DNA of 64,000 bases. Source: Bolinopsis microptera. Its lineage: Eukaryota > Ctenophora > Tentaculata > Lobata > Bolinopsidae. The stretch spans positions 14,789,365 to 14,853,364 of the forward strand of contig NC_087082.1 in assembly GCF_026151205.1 (NCBI RefSeq). The letters run 5' to 3'. Position numbers and translations under genes: made by a program. Of the stretch, positions 49,201 through 59,884 are shown piece after piece. Numbering within the stretch: position 1 is the stretch's first letter; every line of letters starts with the position of its first letter. The notes below the pieces were generated by a model. The model ran no database searches, was not told the DNA's origin, and worked only from the letters and a program-made list of their open reading frames with translations.

Positions 49201-50524
49201 TGATACATCGCACATTCCATGTAAGAAGAACGATATAAACAAGCAGGAAGGATCATCTGTGATAGTCCTTATCAGTTAAAATATAGAGAGAATGGAATGT
49301 GCGATGGATCCATGTGAATAGAATTGGTAAAACGTGAATAAATCGCTGGTTTTTTAATTTTGTTACCCAGGATTTTTTTTGGTGGTTTCTATTAACCGAT
49401 GTAAACAGTTCTGGGTGAGAAATTCAAGCTAGCTCGCTCAGGGGCTAAATTGTTAAAATAAGCTCAGTGAAGCTCGCAATCACACAAAACTTGCCACAAA
49501 GGTTTAGATACTTGTTATTAACATTCTGTGAAATTTAGAAGCAAAAATATTTATCAGAACATAAGTTATGCCACTTTTTGTTTTACAAATAATTAGTGAG
49601 ATCTCAGCCTCATACTGTGTTGTGTTAATGCAATGTAAGGATTGACTTATTCCAAACACAAGGAAAGATGTTGTCCTAAACTTTAAATTTAAATTTATGC
49701 CCATAAATTTATTTCGTGCTACCATTGCACTAACGGTCGTCAAACTACCTCAGGTAGTTGATTGAAGTCAATACTTGAATCAGCACCTCACAGTAGTAAA
49801 ATACTCGGTTTTGATTAGGTCCTCATTTTACGAGGTGCTCTCTCTAACTCTAATTATCTGCCTGAGCCATGATTTACAGCATCTTTCAGGGAATCAGTGC
49901 AATTAGTTTAGTAATCGTACCTAATAAGATTTCGGTCACTCTCAAAACAGTGCAATTAGTTTTTTAATCGCACCCCCTGGAACAAAAACCGGTGCAATTA
50001 TGGAATTAATAAATGGCCGCCAAATAGGTCAAAAGTGGAGTTATAATGAGAAATATAGATTATTTGACTGGACAAACCCAGTCAAAGTGTCTCCATGATT
50101 CTAATCTGTTGAATATTATGTAAATTACAGTTAGTATATGTTTGGTAATTGAGGTTAATTATCTTTCCATATTATATATATCTTTCCATATTATATATCT
50201 GTTGTAACTTCATACTTTCATATTACACTCGCCATCGTCTTCTAAAAAACTAATTATTTCCTCCAGTGTGCTCTAACATTATCAAGCAATGTGGCCGAAT
50301 AAACACTTGTTCTGGAGAGAAGTTTAGCCAAATTAACTGAGTTTATTCAGGGTACGTCATACGGTTATATAAGATACGGAATGAAGGAGTCAGCAGAAGC
50401 AGCGTGTATGGTGCTAAACAACGGTAAGATACAAGGAAACGAGATCAAGCTGTCACAGCAGGAAGAGGGGGGCGATAATAAACGCGCCAGGAACTCGTTT
50501 GACGGAGCAGCCGCTCAGTGGTAA
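43225..50524 (+). CDS. RBM45: RNA-binding protein 45
   Basis: Ten exons with agreeing phases: 43225-43350, 43576-43722, 43875-44057, 45163-45280, 45423-45557, 45753-45837, 46159-46378, 46611-46749, 46937-47106, 50351-50524. They give 498 residues (human about 476). Four RRM folds are seen near residues 18-96 (RLFVVCSK, KGIAYIKF), 108-184 (RIFILVPK, GCAYVKF), 252-335 (LYIVCHTS, SLFDLIPGLESFE) and 405-480 (AKLFLVATPT, SYGYIRYG). The IPGLE and YPPGHKL phrases are hallmarks of RBM45 RRM3. It is known in vertebrates as a predominantly nuclear RNA-binding protein. Introns 3 and 9 hold foldback elements. A possible AATAAA lies near 50897. Confidence 0.93.
44089..45036. mobile_element. G-ended foldback element in RBM45 intron 3
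   Basis: Bounded by the 7-bp duplication tgccaac (44082-44088, 45037-45043). The left end is C, 22 G, then tgcaggtacttttttgatgg; the right end is its inverse ending in nine C and G. Inside are partial inverted copies of aaaagtacc and a 42-bp minisatellite. The design matches the element at 29993, with a different sequence. Confidence 0.8.
44527..44855. repeat. 42-bp minisatellite
   Basis: Between seven and eight tandem copies of a 42-bp unit that starts aggtataatttcagaaaaac and ends acaacaagct, with few differences between copies. It is inside the foldback element of RBM45 intron 3. Confidence 0.95.
47520..49615. mobile_element. outer inverted-repeat structure in RBM45 intron 9
   Basis: The left side (gctcgctgagatctcactaa at about 47530, then ataacttacgttctgatta, then tttctcacccagaactgttt) reappears inverted on the right, ending near 49600 (ttagtgagatctcagc). 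The hairpin's own centre is near 49240 (gcacattcca with tggaatgtgc). The TTAA palindrome 47756-49116 has inserted into the left arm. Degenerate copies of gcacgaggcgcagccgagt lie just outside on the left (47281-47385). Confidence 0.75.
47756..49116. mobile_element. TTAA-flanked palindromic element (family P, long copy)
   Basis: A nearly perfect palindrome of 1361 bp, with arms of about 670 bp meeting near 48437. It is flanked by TTAA at 47752-47755 and 49117-49120. It begins with 14 G then ccaatgggtatttttt and ends with the inverse and nine C. The interior has no ORF on either strand that is not mirrored, and no transposase. RNA from either strand would fold into a very long hairpin inside the RBM45 pre-mRNA. 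Confidence 0.9.
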
Positions 50525-51015
50525 AGATGTCATGAGCTCAGAGAACAAAATATATGAAATGTATGGCTTTTTTTTTCGATTGCACTGGACGTGATAGTTT
50601 CAAATTTAAGCCCATATTATGACTTGGGCTGAGCCTAGTCGGTGATTGATTTGATTTTGAAAAAATAAGTTTTATTCTTTGCCGTTTGGAGTGAAATTTA
50701 CATCTAATTTTATAATATTTAAATATATTTTCATGAATATTTTACCACGTGTCCTGATGACCTGTAGCTGTGGTACTGTAGAATGGTTTTATAGTTAATA
50801 ACTTATCTCAACTATCTCCCTTTGTTAAATTATCATTGAACATTTTATTTATTTATAATCATTGTTTTACTCGTGTAATATTAAAAATGATAATATAATA
50901 AAATTACAGCAATAACTCACCATTTTGTGTTAATGTCGTTATTTGATGATTGGAACCATTTTGAGCGCTTAAATTTTAACCCTAAACTTTTGAATAAATC
51001 CACCAAACCCCAGGC

Positions 51016-52773
51016 ATGTCCAGTTCAGGTCCAGTACTAGAAAGTGTATGTCGAACATGCAGCTACAAATTCCAGGACAGATCAGACCAAGTACTACACT
51101 ACAAACTAGACTGGCATCTCTACAACGTAAAACAGAAGCTCCGCAACATGTCTGCTATAGCAGAGGAGGAGTTTGACACGCGGTGCGAGGGGGACCTCTC
51201 CAGTTTATCTGGCAGTGACTCTGAGGATGATACTGATAGTGGGGTTGAAGACATGGTGACTAGTCAGCTTTTAGAAGATTCTTCTGAGTTGGCTGATGCT
51301 GTTGTTTGTAGCCCTCATGTTATCTTCAAGTTTCAGGGCTCTTTCTTTAAGTGCTTGTCCAGCTTACTTTTCAGCAATAAATCTGAAATAACTGATCAGA
51401 TCCTATCTGAAACAGTGAGTAAAACTACAACTGATAATCCTAAAAGCGGTTTGGAGTATAAGGGCCGGATTGCTGTGTTCCTTTACAGCGCGCAACACTT
51501 CGCAGGTGCAGTTTACGAGAACGAAAAGCTGCTCCTTCATAAAACTTACCACAGGTACACTGTGCGAGCAAAACAAGGAACAGTTCAAGGGATAAGAGAC
51601 GGGAAAGGGAATGCTCCTAAATCATACGGTGCGTCACTAAGAAGGTACAATCAGATAGCGTTATTTAATGATATCGAAAAGCTTATGCTTGAATGGTCCG
51701 AGACATTGAATGGGTGCAATGTTATTTTTCACCGGACTGCTGTTTATAATAGGCACGTGTTTGAGAAGGTAAAAGAAAAGATTGACAACAAGAAAGATAA
51801 AATCAGGACGATACCATTTACTACTTATAGACCTACTTTGAAAGAAACAGAGCGGGTTTATAAGCTTTTAACAAAAATAAACAAAGTGTTTGAAAAAGAG
51901 TTTAATGATGTTGTAGAATCAAAGAAGGAATCCTCAGAACTTGATTCAAATTCCAAAATTCCTGAATCTCATCAAACTAAACCAGTAAATCCCAAATCAA
52001 TACCAAATTCCCATCTCAAACAGAGACCAGAGAAGGTAAAACCAGTTGAAACTCCAGTGGAACTGTGTGAAATTGAGCCTGAGTTTTACGAAGATCCTGA
52101 CAACCTTTACTTCAAAATTTTAGCAGCAGTAAAATCCCAAAATCAGGAGCTGTTTACCTCCTTGTTAGTCTCAGAAGTTAACCTAGACAAACCTCTAGAC
52201 AGCAGCAACAGCTTGCTACACAAGTGTGCAAGTGTAAACGACCCTAACTTTGTAAAACAGCTCTTACACCAAGGAGCTAACCCAGAGCTTAAGAATGACA
52301 CCAGGAAAACACCGTTCCAAGTTGCTGGAGATAAGGAAGTAAGGGATGAGTTTAGGAGGTTTATGGCTCTCTTCCCTGACAAATGGGACTACAAATCTGC
52401 CAAAATACCGTCCCCTCTAACTTCCGAACTGGAGGAGGAACAAGCAAGAAAGAAGGCAGAGAAAAAGAAAGCTCAACGAGCAGCCAAGAATCAACGTGAC
52501 AAAGAAAAGAAAGCTGCCAAGAAAGAAGCTGCTAAAAAAGAGGAAGATAAGCTGATAGCAGAGGCCCAGAAGTTGAGATTGCGCCAGTTGACGCCTCGTG
52601 AGCGCTGTTTATTGGCGGCAGAAGCGCGCTTAGCATCAGAGGGGGGACGGGGTTGTGTTTCAGGAAAATGTGATAATTGTGAGACAGGATTAGACGGCTT
52701 GGTTCCGTTTGAGAGATTGAAATATAAGTATTGTAGTGTTACTTGTGTTCGAGAACACAAGGACAAGTTATAG
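51016..52773 (+). CDS. ANKZF1: Vms1/ANKZF1 peptidyl-tRNA hydrolase of ribosome quality control
   Basis: A single open frame of 585 residues, shorter than human ANKZF1 (about 726). It has a C2H2-type finger at 12-34 (CRTC...HYKLDWH). The VLRF1 release-factor-like domain spans roughly 145-300, with RAKQGTVQGIRDGKG; Gln191 corresponds to the catalytic Gln of yeast Vms1. Ankyrin repeats follow near 365-445 (LLHKCASVNDPNFVKQLLHQGANPE is the clearest, described in part). A charged helix contains a VIM-like RERCLLAAEARLA for Cdc48/p97 binding. A C-terminal CDNC...YCSVTC zinc motif ends the protein. It cleaves peptidyl-tRNA on stalled 60S subunits. It starts 490 bp after RBM45 ends and has no introns, unlike its neighbours. 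Confidence 0.93.
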   Translation: MSSSGPVLESVCRTCSYKFQDRSDQVLHYKLDWHLYNVKQKLRNMSAIAEEEFDTRCEGDLSSLSGSDSEDDTDSGVEDMVTSQLLEDSSELADAVVCSPHVIFKFQGSFFKCLSSLLFSNKSEITDQILSETVSKTTTDNPKSGLEYKGRIAVFLYSAQHFAGAVYENEKLLLHKTYHRYTVRAKQGTVQGIRDGKGNAPKSYGASLRRYNQIALFNDIEKLMLEWSETLNGCNVIFHRTAVYNRHVFEKVKEKIDNKKDKIRTIPFTTYRPTLKETERVYKLLTKINKVFEKEFNDVVESKKESSELDSNSKIPESHQTKPVNPKSIPNSHLKQRPEKVKPVETPVELCEIEPEFYEDPDNLYFKILAAVKSQNQELFTSLLVSEVNLDKPLDSSNSLLHKCASVNDPNFVKQLLHQGANPELKNDTRKTPFQVAGDKEVRDEFRRFMALFPDKWDYKSAKIPSPLTSELEEEQARKKAEKKKAQRAAKNQRDKEKKAAKKEAAKKEEDKLIAEAQKLRLRQLTPRERCLLAAEARLASEGGRGCVSGKCDNCETGLDGLVPFERLKYKYCSVTCVREHKDKL

Positions 52774-53073
52774 TACATCCTATTTGGATTTTGGGGCCAG
52801 TTTGTAAAAGTTTTGGGAGTAGTTAGAAAAGATTGAAATTTGTATCTTATTACATTTATTTTATCCTGTACTGGTTTTAGGGTTGAAGTTTGGGAATTTA
52901 TATGAAAAACTTACCAGATAAATTATTTTGATCTGTAAATTGTTGTTTGGTTCTTATATTATTTGTGTAGTTTGTAAAAGTTTGATTTGGTTTCTAGTTT
53001 ATTGATTATTTCAATTGTTTCTTACTATAATTCGAGTTTAATTTCACACGCTAAACTACACGTAGAATGGAAG

Positions 53074-53820
53074 ATGGACATGATTCTGACTCGGTTAAAG
53101 TCTAACATAGGGACTGGTTTTGTCCTCAAATGTTTCATTTCACTTGCCCTGGTATTAGGTTTACTCACACTTGCAAAAAACACGCGGAGTACCAGAGTCT
53201 CATCTGAAATGGTGGAAAATAACAGCTCAATATCAGTCCAACAAAATGCTCTCTCCGGTGGGAAAATGTTCAAATTCTTCAGAAAAGACGAGAAATTGTC
53301 CTACAAAGACGGTTTAAAACTTCTGAAAGAATCTAAAGAATTCAGAACTCTGATAGTGGACACGATTGCTAAACAAAACTATGCAGCGGTCTTTTGGGAA
53401 TTTCCCCCTCTGTCTAAGAAAACTGATCCCAGCTTCGAGTTTATCGTGAACAATGCCAGAAGTCTCAGCCGAGTGTCGGTTGACAAGACAACATTCCAAT
53501 CATACTTCAAGCCAGACTGCACCGTCACCACTTTCCCCAATCTGGGAGGGGATGCGACCCTTGTTGCTCCTTGTTTGATATCCGACAAGGCAAACAACGC
53601 TCATCTTGCATCCTTCCTGCGCAGTGCTCCGCAAGACCAAATACACGAGTTGTTGCGCACAGCAGCGCAAGAAGTAGAGCGCTGGTTAGAAAATAGTGAT
53701 GACACAGTGTGGCTCAGCACTAGTGGTGCAGGGGTATATTATTTACATGTTCGGCTAGATTCTAACCCTAAATATTACACTTATAGTCCATACAGGAATC
53801 CTAAATATTCCACAGATTAG
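53074..53820 (+). CDS. conserved uncharacterised protein (DUF6940-like) with N-terminal membrane anchor
   Basis: The first ATG of the frame gives 248 residues. A hydrophobic segment at about residues 15-32 (FVLKCFISLALVLGLLTLA) makes a type II signal-anchor likely. The rest carries motifs typical of a widespread uncharacterised family: VFWEFPPLSKK, FPNLGGDATLVAPC, HLASFLRSAPQDQ, then VWLSTSGAGVYYLHVRLD and PKYYTYSPYR. I recall this family as DUF6940, but the label needs checking. Conserved Cys and His suggest an enzymatic or metal-binding fold (inference). It is one exon, with AATAAA a few bases after the stop (53825). Confidence 0.75.
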   Translation: MDMILTRLKSNIGTGFVLKCFISLALVLGLLTLAKNTRSTRVSSEMVENNSSISVQQNALSGGKMFKFFRKDEKLSYKDGLKLLKESKEFRTLIVDTIAKQNYAAVFWEFPPLSKKTDPSFEFIVNNARSLSRVSVDKTTFQSYFKPDCTVTTFPNLGGDATLVAPCLISDKANNAHLASFLRSAPQDQIHELLRTAAQEVERWLENSDDTVWLSTSGAGVYYLHVRLDSNPKYYTYSPYRNPKYSTD

Positions 53821-54191
53821 TTGAAATAAAAATGTTCGTTATTTGAACTATTTAATAGATGTTTTTACACAGTTTCAAAGCTTTCAAACCTTTTTTAACA
53901 TTTCAGAAGTTGTTTTGTATATTGGGGATTATACTATTGTTGATATTTGATGGATTGAGAGATATAGTTTGATAAAAGTATGCGCTAAGAGTTTCATTAC
54001 ATTTACAACTACTGTCATGACATAAACATTAATTATTCCGAATATGACATGAGTTTTTCGCGATTGCATACTATTTAATGAACTCTTTAAAAACTATCAT
54101 TTATATAATATTCCAATTTATTAATTCTCAATGTTCAGTAAAGGTGTATGGTAACAGTTTGACACGGATACAGTAAGATTGGGATCGGACG

Positions 54192-56631
54192 ATGTTTTAC
54201 GCAAATGTCTTCCTCGCGAAGAAAAGTGCATTGACGCGGGTATGGCTCGCAGCGCATTGGGACAAGAAGCTAACCAAAGCTCATGTTTATGAGACGAATA
54301 TTGCAGAGAGTATAGGAGAGATTATCTCTCCAAAACAGAAACTTGCACTCAGAACCACTGGTTTGTAAAACTTTTGTTTGCAATATGTAGTCCTATCTTG
54401 CGAGATATCTCAATTCTCCGTGTATAACTTAGTTGGCCAGTTCGGCTCATTGATCTCAAATACAGAATATCTAAAAAGAACGTGGGTTTTTTTCAACATC
54501 GCTAAAAATCGATCATTTCAGGTCACCTGTTACTGGGAGTTGTCAGGATTTACTCCCGAAAAGCAAAATATCTGCTGACCGATTGTTCTGAAGCGTTCGT
54601 CAAAATTAAGATGGCATTCAGGCCGGGTATTGTTGACATGCCAGAGGAGAATAGAGAGGCCCCAATGCATGCTGTCACCCTTCCGGAAGTTTTTCACGAT
54701 TTCGACTCCACACTCATGGACTTTGGGTAAGTTGTGATTCGTGGACGACAATGTTTACATGCGAAAAATGTATCGCGCTGTGAGTGTACGACAGATTAAA
54801 GCACCAAATTTAGGCATTCAAATTCTTGCTCTTAATGTAGTAAGTTTTTAATGTCAGCATTTTGTATGCGCGTTTCGTGTGCGCGCGAGTTTGAGTTTTG
54901 GGGGGATTCGGGCTAATCAACTTCAGTACACCGCGCAGAAGATAAATGTAACATGTACTGTCTTGACTGTTTACAGTGCACTTTTAAAAGTCTAGGGTGT
55001 GTCAAATTGCTCATGGTAACATTTTATTTCAGAGGTTTGGATATGACAGCACAGTTTGGACACAATCAAGGCAGACTCGAGGACATAACCATGCGTGAGG
55101 ACCTTTCACAGAACAGAGTTTTTACTCTGGGTGATTTCGAAGAACCTGGTAATTTGGGAAACATGGAGTTCAGCATGGGTTTAGAGGATCCTGAGCTGGC
55201 AAGAAAAGAAGCTCAGCTGGACCAGATGCGAGAGGAGAGTGTGGTAACTGATAGAGCAGAGAAGAGCACACTTCAGGACTCTACTGTCGGAGACGAAACT
55301 ACTATCAGGGTAAGGGATTTTATCAACAGTTTCACCAAATCCGATTTGTTCATTTAGTTGTTCATAGTTCTCTATTTCCGTCATTTGAGTTTACTTTGTG
55401 AATGAAATCTCAAATCTGAAGGTTGTCTAAATATAATTCTTTATTGCAGGACACACCTATCAGAGCTGGAGGTGACATGCTCAACATGCCTGAAATGTCG
55501 GATCTTGGCGGCGAATTCCTGGACCCCTCCCTAAACTTCAATTCCGGCGACTACTCGCAGCTGGAGACTGCAGAAGAACCTAAACAGTACTCTTCTGGTC
55601 TAACTCCTCACCACAGTATGATGACACCACGTCACATGGGCATGACACCTGCCTCCCCCCACCAGTCCAGATATCCTGGCAGCATGACCCCCCAACATAT
55701 GGGAATGACACCCAAGGGTGAGACTCCTACTGGGCACTACATTACCAGACATCTGGGGGGAAAGGAGGTTCACGAGCCCATGGCTGTGGCTGACGATGAG
55801 TTCTTGTTGGAGCCAATCATGGACACCAGCGATTACACCAGAACCAGGAAGAAGAGAAAGCTTGTTATTGATCAGGAGAAACAGCTGAGTTCAGATTTTA
55901 TCAGACGAGAGTTAGATAGCACCAACGACATCGTGCAAGCACCATCTTTCGCTCCACCCTCCCGGAAGTCTATGCACTGGAAAGCAACTGCCGGAGTTGA
56001 CAAGCTCTTCTCCACACCTGGCAGACCTGGTCTGGGTATGCAACTCAACAAACTCCTCACCCACAACCTCACTCTCAACTTCCCCAACGAAGAAGATGAA
56101 GAAGATGACATTGTATCCGTACACGATGATGACCAGGAGGAGGTTACAGAAGTCAAACAGTCCAAATCACCCGTTAAAGAATCATCCCCCACCAAAGCAA
56201 AAGCACCAGAATCACCCACTAGATCCCACCACGCATCGTCCTCAGACGACGACGCGGGCGGTGACGATCTCTTCGACTTTAACTTCGGCAACGACGACAG
56301 TTCATCTGACGACGAGCAGCCACCCAAAAAACAGAAGACAAGCGACGATCTGTCAGACGTCGAGGAGAAAGAGGGAGAAACGTTCGAAGATTTCGACAAC
56401 AGGAGATGGAATAAGAGAACACACGCTGTTCTCAATATGTTGCGTCGTGATCTGGATGCCAAGGGACAAGTCAATTTCTTCAGTTTTGCAGAGGACAATA
56501 ACCGAAAACAAGCCGCCAGCAAGTTTTACAGTATATTGCTACTGAAGAAAGGCGAGACAATCAATGTTACCCAATCAGAGCCTTTCTCTGATATCATTGT
56601 TCATGCGGGACCGAAATATCACGAGATTTAA
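54192..56631 (+). CDS. RAD21: cohesin kleisin subunit RAD21/SCC1
   Basis: Four exons: 54192-54360, 54522-54726, 55033-55309, 55450-56631. All phases agree, giving 610 residues (human 631). The N-terminal Rad21/Rec8 domain, which binds SMC3, starts [12 protein letters not shown] with [10 protein letters not shown] and [17 protein letters not shown]. The middle has [17 protein letters not shown], as in animal RAD21, and a Thr-Pro repeat block ([10 protein letters not shown]), likely CDK-type sites. An ELAR sequence near the LED cluster fits the separase ExxR pattern weakly. The C-terminal winged helix (about 555-608, binds SMC1) contains [16 protein letters not shown] and [13 protein letters not shown]. 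It closes the cohesin ring in mitosis. Confidence 0.96.
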
Positions 56632-58139
56632 AAACAGTTCTTATGTACTTATTTGTTAATTTCAGTTTTTACATTTTAATGCTAGATGGATGCGCGCTGG
56701 TTTGAAGTTTTAAATGTCATGCGCACCTGAGAATGTAATTTGCTCCATTTAAGTTCAGGGGTCGTTCACGTATTACGTAATCAATGAGAAGGAGAGGGTT
56801 TCTGCAGAATAGTTTCTGCATAACTTAGTTATTTCTATACATGTAAAAGTGATAAGAAAGAGGAAGCGGAAAGATGGTTTCGTAATAATATGTGAACGGT
56901 CTCTCATTAAAAGTTCATACTTGATACACCCTGAACAGTCTTGATTTGGCAATGATTTTAGATTTAAATGCCAAATAGAATTTGTACAATTTTGTATGGG
57001 CCTCAAGTTTGCTATTCCAGACAGTTCCACTCTAACATTCCAACCGAGGAAAGGATTTACTTACTATTTATGCACGAAATGCGTATTATTAACTTTTTCA
57101 CTTTGTACCACTGAGAGTAATGTCTAACTGCTTAAATTGTTTAAAGCTGTTGATCACCCGCTGAATTTTATGCTGAGGATCATCTGAATTCAGCGGTTCG
57201 CTAAGAAGGGACCGTTAATATCTTACGTCAGCAATATTTTACCGGTTCAAGAGCCCTCTTAAGCTTTGTTGCAATAAGTTTTCCCCATTTTCAACCACTC
57301 CTAGGCCTTGCTGCTGACGTTTCATATGAACGGTCCCTGGCTCACTATTGCACGTATTGACAAAACAGAGTGATTCTTATCATTTAAATAAAATTTGATA
57401 TCACACCAGCTGAAACCTTTTTTCATAAATAGGACAGTCAAATTTAAGTTTATTTCAGTTTTATCTTATGGATGAAAATATTTATCAGTTTAAGGTTTTA
57501 TTTACGATGATACCAAGTACACTGTCAAGTATATTGATTATTGTGAATTATGCCATATTAATTATCGTTGTATCCAAACACAAGTGTGGTTATTTTGTGA
57601 GAATAAAAATTGAACTAATGTTTTGAGCAAACCACTTTTGAACGAGAACGGATCGATATTATTAGTAATATAACAATAAAATACAGGGGTCAACATCGGA
57701 AATGTGGGATAACAGCCAAGCCACTTGCACTGATCAATATTAGTATTATTAAATTAGTATTAACACAACATCCGAATTAGCATGAAATCTTTAATTAATA
57801 AACTCCTATTTCCAATTCATCAAAGTCATATTATACATGCAAATAGCGTAACTTAAAAAAGCAACATAACATACTTATGCACTAAATGATCAGCATGAAA
57901 TGAATGATCTTCCTGCTGGAAATGACCAGCCATATGCTTCACTGGGGGACAGTTCCACTGGTAAACGATGCAGTTCAAGCAAAGGTCGACTAAATCAACC
58001 TCTTGGGGAATCCTATGACAATAAATGTGGCAGTTTTGGATGGTCAGGTAGCAAGAATAGGTGGAGATATGAGACAGTTGGCAACTTTGTTGCCCATTAC
58101 TCCCTTTCCGCTATTAGTAGGACTAGGATTGGCACATTT
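56632..58139. other. RAD21 3' region and intergenic DNA
   Basis: No convincing gene. AATAAA near 57602 is a possible polyadenylation signal. A short frame at 57900-58193 has no recognisable features and overlaps the SINE body. Confidence 0.45.
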
Positions 58140-58406
58140 TTGATGATACAACAAGATACAAGGGCAGTTCTCCCGAATGTTGGGATGGCCTGAGGTGCTT
58201 ATCTCCTTTTCCGTAACCCTAAGCCACTCTGTGCCGAGGCACTATACTAGCTGTAGGAGGGTTAGTCTTACGAGCCAGAGAGTGTGTATCACCAGCCGAA
58301 GCTGTACCAAATCACAGCTTGGTAACTGGCCGACTTGCATCCGACCGGATTTGAACTCGGGCCTTCTGCTTGGGAGGCGATCGTGTTACCACTACACCAA
58401 CCGGCC
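58140..58406 (-). repeat. tRNA-Gly-like SINE
   Basis: The minus-strand head starting at 58406 carries A-box-like ggtgtagtggtaacacg, an anticodon-arm segment cgcctcccaagc and B-box-like gagttcaaatccgg, resembling tRNA-Gly(CCC). The acceptor ends do not pair cleanly and about 180 bp of unrelated body follows, so this is a SINE. The 3' boundary is approximate. Confidence 0.65.
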
Positions 58407-58639
58407 GATATCATATTTATAACTTACTATAATCATAACTTGATAGTAATCGAAAATATGGTCCGAAAATATGGTGTTTTTCGAAAAACCACCGACTTTC
58501 GTACCATTTAAATGTCTCGTATTAGGTAACCTAAATATAATTCCTTTTCTGGCAACAGATATCTGTCTGCTGTCTAGTTTCCCAGCGAGGAAGGGCCTTG
58601 ACTGGCTGGAACCGGCTGATTAAGTACAGGCAAAGTGAA

Positions 58640-58998
58640 AAATCGTCAAAAAATGAGGTCCAAGATTTTCAAAATCGAATTAAAAACCCACTGAGGCCCA
58701 TCCCAAAATTCGGCTCGACGCCCCTCCTCCAAATGATCCCCAGAACACACCCTGAAAGCCCCAGGGCGACCGCCCAAAAAATGTAGGAGAAGACAGACCC
58801 CACCCTCAGGACGCGCGACTGAAAACCGCTCGCGCAACACGACCACACACGAGCGCCGACCCCCGACCAGCGACAACCCCGGCTAGGAACAACACCCCTC
58901 CATGGGACCAAAAGCAGCTGACAGACACCACTCCCCTCTATCAGAAACAACTACAAAACCAACCTCGAGAGAACCTTGACGAAGACCCCCCGGCCCCC
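58640..58998. mobile_element. single arm of a family Q palindrome, strongly C-enriched
   Basis: Aligns along its whole length to the right arm of the palindrome 34844-35571, from gaggtccaag to cccccttaa, keeping the TTAA at 58999-59002. The left arm is missing. Most differences are T in the reference arm and C here on the + strand. Confidence 0.75.
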
Positions 58999-59189
58999 TT
59001 AAGTCTGAGCTTATTTACTCCACGATCCGACAGCAAACTCTGGATCCTGCCACCCTCTGGTGGTTCGGGATACATGGTTGTGGAGGTTGATTTAGTGACA
59101 ACGGGTGTAGGAGTGTGGTCTTGGGACGGGTAACCCCTACTGGCCAGATCTGGGGAGGCGCTGCACTCTAGAGCGTGGCTGGCAGTTGG

Positions 59190-59504
59190 CTATTGTTTCA
59201 CCACCAGGACCTCTTTTCTTCGTATGCGAATGGCAGGTTTGATCAGCAACTTTTTACCGAACTTGGATTCAATGTTCTCCTGAGCTAGCAGTCTCTTAGC
59301 TTCATTTTCGCTTCTAAAATCCACGAAACAATATCCCTTACTGCACCCATTAACGTCCCGTATTACCTTAATGTCCTCTGGGTAGAATTTGTAATGTCTC
59401 ATGATCATACACACGTCAATCCGTGTGTGAAGGTTGCCAATGAAAACTCTGTTCGAGTATTGCACCCCTGTCTTGACAACCTGTTGGTCGTAATCTGACA
59501 TCAT
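59190..59504 (-). CDS. DAZ/boule-like single-RRM protein
   Basis: 104 residues. One RRM with RNP2 VFIGNL and RNP1 KGYCFVDF is followed by FGKKLLIKPAIRI, which resembles the GKKL...GPAIRK segment after the RRM of Boule/DAZL proteins. Those proteins control translation in germ cells. Boule proteins normally continue with DAZ repeats. Here the frame ends at VVKQ, possibly by reading into an intron, so this may be a partial exon, a small paralogue or a retrocopy. It lies about 380 bp beyond the end of the Tudor gene, on the same strand. Confidence 0.6.
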   Translation of the reverse strand: MMSDYDQQVVKTGVQYSNRVFIGNLHTRIDVCMIMRHYKFYPEDIKVIRDVNGCSKGYCFVDFRSENEAKRLLAQENIESKFGKKLLIKPAIRIRRKEVLVVKQ

Positions 59505-59884
59505 AACGAAACCTCAGAAGGAGAAGTAAAAACGGTAAAAGAAGCAAAGAATGTGCAATAACTCTGATGTAAATGGCAAAAGGGCCGGATGTGGATGGGG
59601 TCAAATTTCTTCAACATTTATTAAAAACGAGTCTTCTTCAGAAATGTTCTCTTCGCACATGTCACAAAGCAACTCAGCCTCAGTAATGACATCAAAAATA
59701 TATCATCACACTGCTTTTGGCGACAAATGGCTACGTTTGATCGAAAACCTGGTTTCAGCCCCCCTGTGTATATTATTTGAGTGAGAAAATTTAAATAATA
59801 TGTGAGCACGTTCACGAATTTTTAAAGCTCAAATATAATCAATAATACAGTGAATCGATAAGATTCAAATCTTCAAAGATCACA

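Noticed and set aside
48893..49238. Frames inside the RBM45 intron 9 palindrome
   Set aside because: The same peptide appears mirrored at 47786-47983; a property of the inverted arms.
57900..58193. 97-residue + strand frame
   Set aside because: No domain, overlaps the SINE body, and composition is not convincing.
58321..58406. Candidate tRNA-Gly(CCC) gene
   Set aside because: Boxes A and B are good, but stems are mismatched and a SINE body follows.
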